Source of the DNA: CAWFQB01 sp965277875
GTDB lineage: Bacteria; Armatimonadota; Chthonomonadetes; Chthonomonadales; Chthonomonadaceae
Reading direction: 5' to 3'
Length of the DNA: 64,000 nt
Assembly: GCA_965277875.1 (NCBI GenBank)
Contig: CBDIDV010000002.1
Span: 5,642,001-5,706,000, forward strand
Shown here: piece by piece, positions 42,624 through 51,601 of the stretch
How the letters are laid out: the number at the start of each line of letters is the position of its first letter
Numbering within the stretch: the stretch's first letter is position 1
Made by a program: the position numbers and the translations under genes
The notes under the pieces: model-generated
The model's input: only the letters and a program-made list of their open reading frames with translations
What the model was told of the DNA's origin: nothing
The model's database searches: none

Positions 42624-43580
42624 CTACCCGGCCAGTTCTTTCGCAAGGTTGGCAAAACCCGCGTTCGTGGCCTCGACAAGACGGGCGTGCAGGGTGGCGT
42701 TGGACGCGGCCAGCATACTGCCGAAGTTCGTCTCCGAGGTGTCCAGCAGTTTCCAGTCGGACATGTCGCGGCCCCAGGCGTCTGTAAGAATGCCGCCCGC
42801 TTCCTTCAAGATCAGGGCCGCGCCCGCGATGTCGTAGCCGTACAACCCCAGCATCCGCCCGTTGCCGTACTCCTTGAACTGCTGGCGGGTCTGCGGGAAA
42901 TCACGCAGCAGCCTGTTCCGCACATCCACGACGCCTGCAAGCTGCCCCGTGCAAAGCCGCGTCAATTCAAACGCGCTGCTGTTCAGCACAAAGAACCCGC
43001 CCTTGACGGTCGTGGGATTGGCGACATCGCGCATCGCCCGAAACAGCAGGTCGAGAGGCGCGGCGACCACTTCCATCGTCCACGCCATGCTGGGTATTTC
43101 GTGTGTAGGGGAGAGAAACGGCGTGACCGCTTTGCCGTCGCCGTCCACGATCTCCATGCCGCCGCCCCGCTCCGCAGACAGCGTGAGATTGCTCTTGATC
43201 TCCGTGATGCCCGCATAGCGCACATCGGCGAGCGTGGGTTCCGGCTTATAGTCCGTCCACGCCACGGAAACGACGCACGCCTCGAATCCCGCAATCGCGC
43301 CCCGCGTACCGTCAATCGGGTCAATGATGAGGATGCCTTCGGGCGTTCGATCCTCAAACGGGTGGATTAGTCCCCGGTCTTCCGAGTAATACGCGACGTT
43401 CAGATCGTTGTCAAGAATGTACTGCTCGACCGCATTCTCGGCGATGTCGTCAATGTCGAATGTGGCGTCGCCACTGTTGGCGATGCCGGTCACTTTACGC
43501 GCCCGCCACGTTCCCAGATGCGGAAACACGGCGGCCTTGACGTGCGCGGCCAGGGCGCGTATACTCTCCTGCGGGGTCAT
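42624..43580 (-). CDS. Inositol monophosphatase-like phosphatase
   Basis: A 318-residue member of the Li-sensitive sugar-phosphatase superfamily. Metal-site motifs are YYSEDRG (Glu), LIIDPIDGTRGAIAGF (DPIDGT) and YGYDIAGAALILKEAGG (late Asp). GDATFDIDDIAE takes the place of the usual D-x-VT-x2-D segment, which places this in a divergent subgroup. Likely substrates are inositol phosphate, a sugar phosphate or PAP. It is in an operon with the PAP2 phosphatase. Confidence 0.83.
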   Translation of the reverse strand: MTPQESIRALAAHVKAAVFPHLGTWRARKVTGIANSGDATFDIDDIAENAVEQYILDNDLNVAYYSEDRGLIHPFEDRTPEGILIIDPIDGTRGAIAGFEACVVSVAWTDYKPEPTLADVRYAGITEIKSNLTLSAERGGGMEIVDGDGKAVTPFLSPTHEIPSMAWTMEVVAAPLDLLFRAMRDVANPTTVKGGFFVLNSSAFELTRLCTGQLAGVVDVRNRLLRDFPQTRQQFKEYGNGRMLGLYGYDIAGAALILKEAGGILTDAWGRDMSDWKLLDTSETNFGSMLAASNATLHARLVEATNAGFANLAKELAG

Positions 43581-43884
43581 GTCAGCTCCTTGCGAGATAG
43601 TTGCTTGTTGTCTGTTGTCTGTTGGTTGGCGATGCGCGGCGCGTTGTACAGCGGCGACAATGGCCTGCGGGTGAACTATCGTATGTTCTTGACTGTTTGT
43701 TTGAATGCCGCCTGTATGTTGTAGAGGAACAGAGAAGGCGAAACGTAGAGTATCATATCAGCAGAGAAAATTCGGCGGCGTTCGGCAGTCGGGCAGGCAT
43801 TCCATTACCGAGCAGAGAGCGCTAAGTACATATCGGGTCTGCGCCTTGCTTTGCGCCGTGACATGAAAGGGTTTATTATTCGCA
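43581..43884. other. Divergent intergenic region
   Basis: This 304-bp region separates two divergent genes and must hold both promoters. I see no gene or clear consensus promoter in it. Confidence 0.4.
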
Positions 43885-44880
43885 ATGGTACATAAAATGA
43901 TTATTATCGGGTCGGGGCCGGCGGGCTATACCGCCGCGCTGTACGCGGGCCGCGCCAACATCAAGCCCCTCCTGATCGACGGCGGCGTGGGCATGGGACA
44001 GGAGATGCTTGGCGCGGGCGGGCAGCTGATGATAACCACGGAAGTGGAGAATTATCCCGGCTTTGAACACGGCATCAATGGCCCCGAACTGATGCAGATC
44101 ATGCGTAAGCAGGCCCTGCGCTTTGGCACGGAAGTCGTGGAAGACCTGGTCACGCGCATTGACCTTTCCGAGCGTCCCTTCAAAGTGTGGGTAAACGAGA
44201 CGCTGTATCAGGCGCGCACCATCATCATCGCGACGGGCGCGTCCGCCAAATGGATCGGCCTGCCCGAAGAAAAGCCTGTCTGGGAAGGCGGACTGGGCGG
44301 CGCGGGCATTTCGGCCTGCGCGACCTGCGACGGCTTTTTCTTCAAGAACAAAGAGATCGCGGTGGTCGGCGGCGGCGATACCGCCCTGGAAGAAGCCATC
44401 TATCTGACCAATCATGCCAGCAAGGTGAGTGTCATTCATCGCCGCGATAGCCTGCGCGCCAGCAAGATCATGCAGGAACGGGCGTTCAAGAACCCCAAGA
44501 TCAACTTTGTGTGGGACAGCGTCATCGAGCGCATCCACGATCCCGCCGCCAAGCGGGTCACAGGTATCACGCTGCGTAACCTCAAGACCGATCAGCGCAG
44601 CGAAATGGACTTGCAGGGTGTGTTCGTCGCCATCGGCCACAAGCCCAATACGGCCCTGTTCGCAGGCCAGCTTAACATGGACGCGAACGGCTACCTGATT
44701 ACCGAGCATGACGTGCGTACCAACGTCTACGGCGTGTTCGCGGCGGGCGACGTGCAGGATCACGAGTATCGGCAGGCGATTACGGCAGCGGGGTCGGGCT
44801 GCATGGCGGCGATACAGGCCGAGCGCCTGCTCGAATCCGAGGGCGACACCGACATCCTGGAAACGCCCACCAACTGGTAG
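43885..44880 (+). CDS. trxB: Thioredoxin reductase
   Basis: A 331-residue NADPH-dependent flavoenzyme that reduces thioredoxin. FAD motif MIIIGSGPAGYTAALYAGRA is at the N terminus. The redox pair is CATC in ISACATCDGFFF. The NADPH site reads EIAVVGGGDTALEEAIYL, then HRRDSLRASKIMQER. The late FAD motif is GVFAAGDVQD. Length is close to the family average. ATG 43885 is used; an in-frame ATG at 43897 is possible. It is a single gene. Confidence 0.95.
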   Translation: MVHKMIIIGSGPAGYTAALYAGRANIKPLLIDGGVGMGQEMLGAGGQLMITTEVENYPGFEHGINGPELMQIMRKQALRFGTEVVEDLVTRIDLSERPFKVWVNETLYQARTIIIATGASAKWIGLPEEKPVWEGGLGGAGISACATCDGFFFKNKEIAVVGGGDTALEEAIYLTNHASKVSVIHRRDSLRASKIMQERAFKNPKINFVWDSVIERIHDPAAKRVTGITLRNLKTDQRSEMDLQGVFVAIGHKPNTALFAGQLNMDANGYLITEHDVRTNVYGVFAAGDVQDHEYRQAITAAGSGCMAAIQAERLLESEGDTDILETPTNW

Positions 44881-44919
44881 AACCGGAAAGACAAACACAG
44901 AGAACAGAAGCAGGGTTTA

Positions 44920-45576
44920 TTAGTGTTCGCCGCCGGTTATTGGCGCGGTTGATCCTGACATTCCGCCGCCTGTGGGCGGTGTCGTTGGGGCGGGCTGGTC
45001 GGATGTGCCGGTTTGAAGCTGCGCCCGCATCAGTTCGATTACGGTCTTGTTGTTGTCCTCGCTTATCTGCGCGACGACCACGCTGCCCCTTCCGTCGCTG
45101 CCGGACAGGCTGACCTTGCGCTTGCCGTTGGCGAGTTTTTCCTCGCGTGGCTCGGCGGGCCGCGCCATCCCGCTCGCGTCGGTTTCTTTGATGCGCTGTT
45201 TGTAAAAGTCTACGACGCTGTCCAGGGCATCGGGGGTTTCCAGCAGGGCCATCGGCATCGTCGGGTCTTTCTGCGGAGGAACCGGAACGCCGTTTTCGTT
45301 GACATAAGTTTTCGCGCCGGGATAGATGGGCATTCCCACTTCGGCCTCGGTGGGCGGCGGGATTAGGACGGCAAGCTTCTTTGCGCTCGCGTCGGCTTTA
45401 GGGGCGTTGGGCAGGCTGACGGTCTGGCGCGTGTCCGCCTTTTCGCCCGGCTTGTCGTTGCAGCCCGTCAGGGCAAGGCAGCACAGCGACGCGGGCAGAG
45501 CGGCAAGCGTCCACAGGCGCGCAGAACGCGAAATGCGTAGAGAACAACGTTTATGAGCGGTACGTGCAAAGTTCAT
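44920..45576 (-). CDS. Lipoprotein of unknown function
   Basis: A 218-residue lipoprotein. The signal peptide ends in the lipobox LALTGC, giving Cys lipidation. The mature start is charged and Pro/Ala-rich. The domain VGMPIYPGAKTYVNENG, followed by LDSVVDFYKQRIKE and VVVAQISEDNNKTVIEL, resembles small alpha/beta domains found in bacterial lipoproteins with a YPGA motif. The C-terminal tail is Thr/Pro/Gly-rich. No function is known. Start ATG 45576 is chosen since it begins the signal peptide; the frame is open upstream. Confidence 0.7.
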   Translation of the reverse strand: MNFARTAHKRCSLRISRSARLWTLAALPASLCCLALTGCNDKPGEKADTRQTVSLPNAPKADASAKKLAVLIPPPTEAEVGMPIYPGAKTYVNENGVPVPPQKDPTMPMALLETPDALDSVVDFYKQRIKETDASGMARPAEPREEKLANGKRKVSLSGSDGRGSVVVAQISEDNNKTVIELMRAQLQTGTSDQPAPTTPPTGGGMSGSTAPITGGEH

Positions 45577-45766
45577 GGCGGAATGGTATCTCCCGGCGGC
45601 AAAAGGCGTGTCGGCCTGACAGGACAGCATACGAGAGTGCGCGTCGTCAGGGCCGGCCCGCATCTTTTTGTCTGGCGTCTTTTCATTGGGTTATCGGCGC
45701 ATCGGCGGCAATAGTGTAGCGTTCCGGTCGGGCGTCTGTCAAGGGCGGGGCGGATGACACAGAGCC

Positions 45767-45829
45767 GGCGCATCTAAATGTTGGCGTATATTCCGGGTAC
45801 TTCCAACCCGTGGGCTACTTAGATGCGCC
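45767..45829. repeat. Inverted repeat ahead of scpA
   Basis: GGCGCATCTAA (45767-45777) pairs with TTAGATGCGCC (45819-45829), with an inner loop of 41 nt. It lies upstream of the scpA promoter and could be a terminator remnant or operator. Confidence 0.55.
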
Positions 45830-45864
45830 GTCCCTGGCACATGACAACGCCGCCCGCAGGGGGC

Positions 45865-45893
45865 TTGACAAAGTTTCCCCTGCCGTGTATGCT
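45865..45893 (+). promoter_or_regulatory. scpA promoter
   Basis: TTGACA (45865-45870) and TATGCT (45888-45893) are 17 bp apart. The expected transcript start (about 45900) is almost at ATG 45904, so the mRNA may be nearly leaderless. Confidence 0.65.
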
Positions 45894-45903
45894 TACGGGC
45901 AAG

Positions 45904-46743
45904 ATGAACTCATTGTCCGTTCCCCTTATTCTTGATGCCGCCGAAACGTCCGTGCCGGCAGATTCGCCTCTGATTGTCACTGGACGCCCGCCTGCCGCCC
46001 CGGTCCCGCAGTTCAAGATGACCGCGTTTGAGGGGCCGCTCGACCTGCTGCTGCACCTGATACGCGCCAATCAGGTTGACATTTACGACATTCCCATCGC
46101 CACGATCACGCAGCAGTACCTGGACTACATGGAGTTGTGGGAGGCGCTTGACCTGACGGTCGCGGGCGAGTACGTGCTGATTGCGGCTACCCTCATCGAA
46201 ATCAAGTCGCGCCTTCTCCTGCCCAAGGCTAAACCCGCCGACTTGGAAGACGAGCCGGACGACCCCCGCGCCGAACTGGTGCAGCGACTGCTGGACTATC
46301 AGCAGTATCAGCAGATGCTGGACACGCTGCGCGTCTGGGAGGAGCAGCGTCGCCACATCCATTTTCGGGGCGCGCTGGAAAACACGGACGACTACATCCT
46401 GCCCGTGCCGTCCGGCGAGGCGAACGTCCACCAACTGTATCACGCCCTGCACAGATTGCTTGTCGCGGCGGGCGTGGACGAGCGGCCTGTTACGTCCGTG
46501 ACGCCGCGCCGCCGTCTGAGCCTGCGCCTGAAAATGGCCGAGATCGCGCGCAAGATCGAGCGGGCCGAAGCAGACGGCCTCAATTTTGACAGCCTGTTCG
46601 ATCTGCCCTGTCCACGCTACGATATCGTGCTAACGTTCCTTGCCCTGCTGGAACTGCTGCGACATGGCCGCATCCGCTGCGAACAGCCCGCTTTGCACGC
46701 CCTGATATGGCTGTACGCTATAATCGACGAGGCGGGGGAATGA
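45904..46743 (+). CDS. scpA: Segregation and condensation protein A
   Basis: ScpA is the kleisin that bridges SMC in the bacterial condensin. The 279-residue protein has the signature MTAFEGPLDLLLHLIRANQV, then DIYDIPIATITQQYLDYM and ATLIEIKSRLLLPK in the N domain. The central part is helical and acidic. The C-terminal winged helix reads YDIVLTFLALLELLRHGRIR. ATG 45904 agrees with the promoter position; ATG 46018 (just at MTAFEG) and ATG 45823 are alternatives. It overlaps scpB by 4 nt, the usual coupled pair. Confidence 0.92.
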   Translation: MNSLSVPLILDAAETSVPADSPLIVTGRPPAAPVPQFKMTAFEGPLDLLLHLIRANQVDIYDIPIATITQQYLDYMELWEALDLTVAGEYVLIAATLIEIKSRLLLPKAKPADLEDEPDDPRAELVQRLLDYQQYQQMLDTLRVWEEQRRHIHFRGALENTDDYILPVPSGEANVHQLYHALHRLLVAAGVDERPVTSVTPRRRLSLRLKMAEIARKIERAEADGLNFDSLFDLPCPRYDIVLTFLALLELLRHGRIRCEQPALHALIWLYAIIDEAGE

Positions 46744-47516
46744 TGGAAGAGGAGACAAGGAGACAAGGAGATAAGGAGAATGGGGAGAATGAGGAGAGCG
46801 CGGATACAGCGCTGCTTGCGGTATTCTCACCTCCTTTGGATACGGCAGGTTCGGGGAAAAACGTGGCAGGCGGCGTCCCCGCGCTATCGCTTCTTTTGCC
46901 CTCGGCTTTGCCTATGACAGCGTCGCTGGAATGCTTGCTGTTTGTGGCGGGGGAGCCGGTTCCTTTGTCCGACTTGGCGCGAGCGCTGGAACGGGACGAG
47001 AACGAGACCGAGGCGGCCCTGCGCGACCTGCAAATTCATCTAAGAGAGCGGGACAGCGGTTTGCAGCTGCTGCGTATCGCGGGGGGCTGGCAGTTCGCCA
47101 CGCGGCCTGAATATGCGCCCGTCGTGGCGCGGATGCTGGCACGGGGCGCGAACAAGCTGTCGCGGGCCGCAATGGAAACGCTCGCCATCGTCGCGTACCG
47201 GCAGCCTGTGACCGCGCCGGAAATCGAGGCCGTGCGCGGCGTATCCGTTTCGGGCGTACTGAAGACCCTGCTGGAACGCCGTCTTATCACCGAGGCGGGC
47301 CGCAAAGCCGCGCTTGGACGCCCTATGCTGTACGTCACCACGCCCGACTTTCTGCACTATTTCGCCATCGCCGACATCTCCCAACTGCCGCCCCTGGAAG
47401 CCGACGCCCCGATCCCGCCGCCCGTAAGCGCCGAGTCCGTCACGGACGGGCGCAGCATTCCCATATCCGCCGACATTCCCCCGCTGGTTCTTTCCTCGGA
47501 AGCAGACGAGGAATAG
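46740..47516 (+). CDS. scpB: Segregation and condensation protein B
   Basis: ScpB dimers bind ScpA in the condensin complex. The 258-residue protein has two winged helices: SLECLLFVAGEPVPLSDLAR, and LSRAAMETLAIVAYRQPVTA followed by EIEAVRGVSVSGVLKTLLER. GRPMLYVTTPDFLHYF is also typical. The first 58 residues are extra: a Glu/Arg/Lys-rich stretch encoded by purine-rich repeats (GGAGACAAGGAGACAAGGAG). The real start may be ATG 46915 (MTASLEC). The C-terminal tail is Pro/Asp/Glu-rich. The ATG at 46740 overlaps the scpA stop. Confidence 0.9.
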   Translation: MMEEETRRQGDKENGENEESADTALLAVFSPPLDTAGSGKNVAGGVPALSLLLPSALPMTASLECLLFVAGEPVPLSDLARALERDENETEAALRDLQIHLRERDSGLQLLRIAGGWQFATRPEYAPVVARMLARGANKLSRAAMETLAIVAYRQPVTAPEIEAVRGVSVSGVLKTLLERRLITEAGRKAALGRPMLYVTTPDFLHYFAIADISQLPPLEADAPIPPPVSAESVTDGRSIPISADIPPLVLSSEADEE

Positions 47517-47572
47517 TTTCCGTTTTCCTGCTGAAAGCGCTGGTACACTGCGGCGGAAGTCTGCGGGTGTAG

Positions 47573-47624
47573 TCCGGTATATAAAATACCGGATATCAGG
47601 GCTGCGGCCAACTGTCCTATGGAC
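47573..47624 (+). repeat. CCGG-hairpin repeat, copy 3
   Basis: A third copy of the 53-bp repeat seen at 24731 and 24876. The first hairpin has changed both arms together, CCGGTA-TATAAAA-TACCGG, keeping the pairing. The last hairpin is GTCC-TAT-GGAC. It lies between scpB and the convergent DinB gene. Confidence 0.8.
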
Positions 47625-47696
47625 GAGAAATCACCCGTGTATTTACGCCGTGATGTACCAGACCTTATAGCGGCTCCGGTTCGTGCAACAATCGGC

Positions 47697-48215
47697 TTAA
47701 TCCAGCGGCTCACCGGCGCGCAGTCGGGCGTAGATGGGGTTGGGAAAGGGCGCGTCGTAGGGTTCCGTGCCGTCTAGGCCCAGCGCGAAATACAGAGTCG
47801 CGAACTGGCCGTGCTTGTAAATGGTGTTCTGGATGATATGCAGCACAAATCCGCGCACGTTCATTCCAAACGCGTTGAACTGACTGCGCGGCGCGTCCAT
47901 CTGTTCGGGAGTAAGGCTCATAATCAGTGCGCGCCATGTTTCGGCCTCGGCCTCCAAAAGATCGCAAAGCGCCTGCTGCGTGTCGGGCAGGGCGGGAACG
48001 TCTGGGTGCTGCGCGGCGTCCGCTTCCAGAATATGCTGCCGGTCGCACACAAGCCACTGCCACGCGTGTTCCGCCAGGATTTTGGGGGAGGGGGCGCAGG
48101 GTTCGATCTGCCACGCCCATTTGTCGGCAGGAACCATACGCAGCCGCTCCGAAAACTCTCTTAAATGCCCATATAAGAGGCCGACGTACACTTGATTTTC
48201 GGTTTTCGGGTTCAT
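47697..48215 (-). CDS. DinB family protein
   Basis: A 172-residue four-helix DinB-like protein. The metal-binding histidines fit ILAEHAWQWLVCDRQHI and the last helix VLHIIQNTIYKHGQF. DinB proteins are often induced by stress and include thiol-dependent transferases such as bacillithiol S-transferases; activity of this one is unknown. It lies 24 bp after the start of the gene pair with GH116 (48240, same strand), suggesting co-transcription with the glycosidase. Confidence 0.75.
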   Translation of the reverse strand: MNPKTENQVYVGLLYGHLREFSERLRMVPADKWAWQIEPCAPSPKILAEHAWQWLVCDRQHILEADAAQHPDVPALPDTQQALCDLLEAEAETWRALIMSLTPEQMDAPRSQFNAFGMNVRGFVLHIIQNTIYKHGQFATLYFALGLDGTEPYDAPFPNPIYARLRAGEPLD

Positions 48216-48239
48216 AGGCTTGCTCTCTCCTGATGCTGG

Positions 48240-51200
48240 CTATGCCAGAGTCAGTGTAAGTTCCTTGCCGGACTCCAGCACGAGGCCGGGGGTGAAGGTA
48301 ACAAGGACATGGCCGTCCTGCATGGTCACGCCTGCCGCGATTGCTTTGCCGTTGTGTCTGGCAGTCGCTTTCGTGTATTGGCCTTGCAGGGCGAGCGTGT
48401 TCAGTTTCAGCCGGCCATGCCGCACAAGAAGGCCGGCCGTGAGAGTTTTGTCTGCGCGTTTCTGGCGAAACGTACCCCAGCCTTCGGCGGACGTGAACGG
48501 GGCTTGAAAGTCGTCGGGGGACAGGCGCGGCGCAAAACCGATATGACCGCGCGGGCCATGATAGGTAAAGCCGCAGGCCGTGACGAACGAGCCGTAGCTC
48601 GCCATCGCCCGCGAATAATGGTCGCTGCACTCGATCTCATTATAAGGGTTGCGGCGGCTTGCGTGATAGCGGTCGTGAATGGCGCGGGTCACCGCCAGGC
48701 CGTGCAGCGTCTGCCCCTCCGCAATCATGTGGCTTGCCGCCTGATGCTCGAAGCCGCTCATACACTCATTAAAATAGCCGAACTGCCAGTCCTTGACGTT
48801 GCCGAACGCGCCGGGTATTTCTTTGGGATTCGCGGCCATAATGAGTCCGCCGTCGCCCGCGATAGCGTAAGGCCGTCCGGCACGGTTTTTGCGCCGGAAC
48901 GGCCCGACATCCGGGGCGAAGTTGTATTTGTATAGCGCTTCTAAGGCGCTCAGGGTCTTGTCACGATCCAAAATGCGTTCCAGGCCGACCTGCCACGCCC
49001 ACGACTGCCCGTGTACCTGATCTATGTGGCATGTCTGGTACGTGCCGAGATCCTGCTCGTGTCCGGGCGCGGGACGCTGAATGAAATACTCGCCGTTGTA
49101 CAGTTCACCCTCAATGGCGCGGCGGGACTGCTCAAAGCGTGTGGCGCACAAGCGGGCAAAACCAGTGTCCCCAACCTCGCCCGCCATGATTTCACACGCT
49201 TTTAGCGCGGCGGCGTACAGTGAACTCAGCCATGCGATCTTGCCCCACCAGGCCGCGTCCAGGGTGTTTTCCTGCGCGCCGTCGAGCAGGCCGTCCCCGT
49301 TGCTGTCGTGGCGTATCATAAACTGCATCGCGCCCCTGACGTTGGGCCAGATGCGCCGCAGAAAACCGTCGTCCGCGCTCATTTGATGCTCGCGCAGGAC
49401 ACCTAAAATCCGCCCGCACTGCCCGTCTACGGCGGGGCCGGTGTTTTCGCCCCGGTAGCGGATCATGCCCGTGGTCGCGTCGAAGGCCGCGCCGAAGTCC
49501 ACGCGCTCGCGCACGATGCGTTCCAGTTCGGGAAAGACGCGCCCCATCGCCTGCGCGTAATGCCAGACATGCGTACACGTTCCTTCGCAGCATCCCACGC
49601 CCTCCCATCCCCAAAAGCGGCCCGTGCCGAAGCGATGGGCCGTGCTTGTGGCAAGTATAGACGTGTTGACAAACGTTCGATCCAGGAACCAGTGTGGCAG
49701 GGTCGAGTCGTACCACGTCGCGTGCCAGAGTTTCGTGTCCCGGCTCAGGCGTTTGCGTTCGCGGGCAATATACGCGGCCACGGCGGGCGCGTCCGCAAAC
49801 CGCTGCGCGTAATAGTTGCCGCTCGGCGCGTCGGGAACGGGCAGGCCGCTGTTGGCGAAGTGCCACGCGACAACGAATGTCACGGTCTGCGACTTGCCGG
49901 GCGCGAGTGTCAGGGATTTCGTGATCGCGCCGACGAGTTTTTGATCGGCGATGCGGCTTGCGCTGTCATTCTTTGCGCCCGCGAACATAGCATCCGCCAT
50001 GTCTCGCGTCGGATTGGCTGCATTTGCGCGTGAGGTGTCGGCATCTACGATTGGGCCGGTATTTTGCGCGCCCGCCACTGTAACCGTTGCTATATTGGCC
50101 TTACCCGTGCCGCCTTCCAGCAGGGCCAGGGCCATGCTGCCCCAATCGCGGGCCTGTTCCAGCGCGACCATATTGCGCGGCGTGTCGGTCTGCACAATCT
50201 TGCCAACGCCGATATGACCCCATGCGCCCGTTCCCCGGTCGTATATTTCAAGATGCGCCTGTTTGCCGGCCAGACCGCGCACATCGAACGTGTCATAGCG
50301 CATTCGGTTGTTGTCCTGGCCCGCAGCGCGGCGCACCGTTTTGCCGTCCACGACCAGACGCAGGCCGACCTCCTCGATGTTCGCGCCGCCCCCGATCCAG
50401 AAAGCGATACAATCGCGCTCAATGGCAAATGTCGGCCCGGTCAACAATCCTATGTTGTTGTCACGCGAGACGCTGTTTGTGCCGGGGGCGGCGGCGTGAG
50501 AGTTGACCACGCGCCCGCCGTCCCCGCCCAGATCGCCCTGATACGCGGGAACGTCCTTGCGGGCGACCGGGCCGGTCCCGAACGCCGTGCCTTCCACCTT
50601 CCACCCACCCCAATCGGCGCGTTCCCAATCATCTACAGGCACATCGGGTCGCGCCACATTCCTTGTTTTGGGCGGCGTTCGCTCAAACCGCGAACTCAGC
50701 AGCGTGGCCCGCCCGCTTGACTGTATGGCGTTGACGCGCTGCCCATCCCCCAAGCGCGCGGAAAACAAACTCGCCCCGTTTTGCAGCCAGCCGCCGACCT
50801 CCAAAGTCACGGCCTTGTCGCTCGTGTTCGTGAACGTGAACTCGCATAGGGTTGCGGGCAATCCCGAATCGTCGGCATTCAGCGGTATGAAAGGGGAGTA
50901 GGCGGTAAGATGCGCCTTGACGGGGCAGGCCGGGTCGGTATACGTCACCATGCCCAGCGGGTATTCGCCCTGAAATGTGATGTCCGTCCATCCGCTCGCA
51001 TCCAGTGGCCGCGTCTGCCCATTCACGCGCAAGGCAAAACCCTGCGCGAGCGGCGAGGCGGGAACAGCGGGCGACACATAATTGGCCCCGTTTTGCGTGT
51101 CCACGCTCCGCTCGTCGCCATACCCGCTGAAGGCGACGCTGCGCGGCAGGATGCCGTTCTGATTGGCGTTGAAGATGTCCCACAGCCACAGTCTGCCGTC

Positions 51201-51539
51201 GCCGCCCAGATATAATGTGCCGCAGCAGATGCCGCCGACCGGCATTCCGATGTGGCGCAGTTCGTCCCGCTTTTTGGCGTACAGCGTCGGCCCGCCCCGC
51301 TCGGTCAGCGACCGCACCCATTCGGGCCGCAGTTTCTTGTCAGCAGGTATCAGCCGCTCGAAGTCTGTGGCGTCGAACGGCCCCGCTATGGCGTTGATGG
51401 GTAGGGCGTCTAATGCCGCTGCGGTCAGCGCCAGCCCGGAAAGCGCGATAAAGTCGCGGCGCGGCAGCGCGCCCGGCGCGGGCAAACCTGCTGCTTTACT
51501 GCGCGCGTCAGGCGTGGCGGACACATCGTTGTGGCTCAT
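48240..51539 (-). CDS. Tat-exported GH116 beta-glucosidase-like enzyme
   Basis: A 1099-residue glycoside hydrolase of family 116. A Tat signal RRDFIALSGLALTAAA is at the N terminus. The N domain begins MPVGGICCGTLYLGGDGRLW. The barrel has CCEGTCTHVWHYAQAMGRVF with the nucleophile Glu, and NEIECSDHYSRAMASYGSF with the acid/base Asp. Residues about 285-445 are an insert (WGGWKVEGTAFGTGPV, GLLTGPTFAIERDCIAFWIG, YDRGTGAWGHIGVGKI) resembling a GH32-type beta-sandwich module. Domain order is unusual. Substrates are beta-glucosides or glucosylceramide-like compounds. A DinB gene follows. Confidence 0.88.
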   Translation of the reverse strand: MSHNDVSATPDARSKAAGLPAPGALPRRDFIALSGLALTAAALDALPINAIAGPFDATDFERLIPADKKLRPEWVRSLTERGGPTLYAKKRDELRHIGMPVGGICCGTLYLGGDGRLWLWDIFNANQNGILPRSVAFSGYGDERSVDTQNGANYVSPAVPASPLAQGFALRVNGQTRPLDASGWTDITFQGEYPLGMVTYTDPACPVKAHLTAYSPFIPLNADDSGLPATLCEFTFTNTSDKAVTLEVGGWLQNGASLFSARLGDGQRVNAIQSSGRATLLSSRFERTPPKTRNVARPDVPVDDWERADWGGWKVEGTAFGTGPVARKDVPAYQGDLGGDGGRVVNSHAAAPGTNSVSRDNNIGLLTGPTFAIERDCIAFWIGGGANIEEVGLRLVVDGKTVRRAAGQDNNRMRYDTFDVRGLAGKQAHLEIYDRGTGAWGHIGVGKIVQTDTPRNMVALEQARDWGSMALALLEGGTGKANIATVTVAGAQNTGPIVDADTSRANAANPTRDMADAMFAGAKNDSASRIADQKLVGAITKSLTLAPGKSQTVTFVVAWHFANSGLPVPDAPSGNYYAQRFADAPAVAAYIARERKRLSRDTKLWHATWYDSTLPHWFLDRTFVNTSILATSTAHRFGTGRFWGWEGVGCCEGTCTHVWHYAQAMGRVFPELERIVRERVDFGAAFDATTGMIRYRGENTGPAVDGQCGRILGVLREHQMSADDGFLRRIWPNVRGAMQFMIRHDSNGDGLLDGAQENTLDAAWWGKIAWLSSLYAAALKACEIMAGEVGDTGFARLCATRFEQSRRAIEGELYNGEYFIQRPAPGHEQDLGTYQTCHIDQVHGQSWAWQVGLERILDRDKTLSALEALYKYNFAPDVGPFRRKNRAGRPYAIAGDGGLIMAANPKEIPGAFGNVKDWQFGYFNECMSGFEHQAASHMIAEGQTLHGLAVTRAIHDRYHASRRNPYNEIECSDHYSRAMASYGSFVTACGFTYHGPRGHIGFAPRLSPDDFQAPFTSAEGWGTFRQKRADKTLTAGLLVRHGRLKLNTLALQGQYTKATARHNGKAIAAGVTMQDGHVLVTFTPGLVLESGKELTLTLA

Positions 51540-51601
51540 GGGATCATCTGCTTTCTACGTAGGCGTTTAGCCCTATCCAAGTTCATCCTATATACCGGCG
51601 C

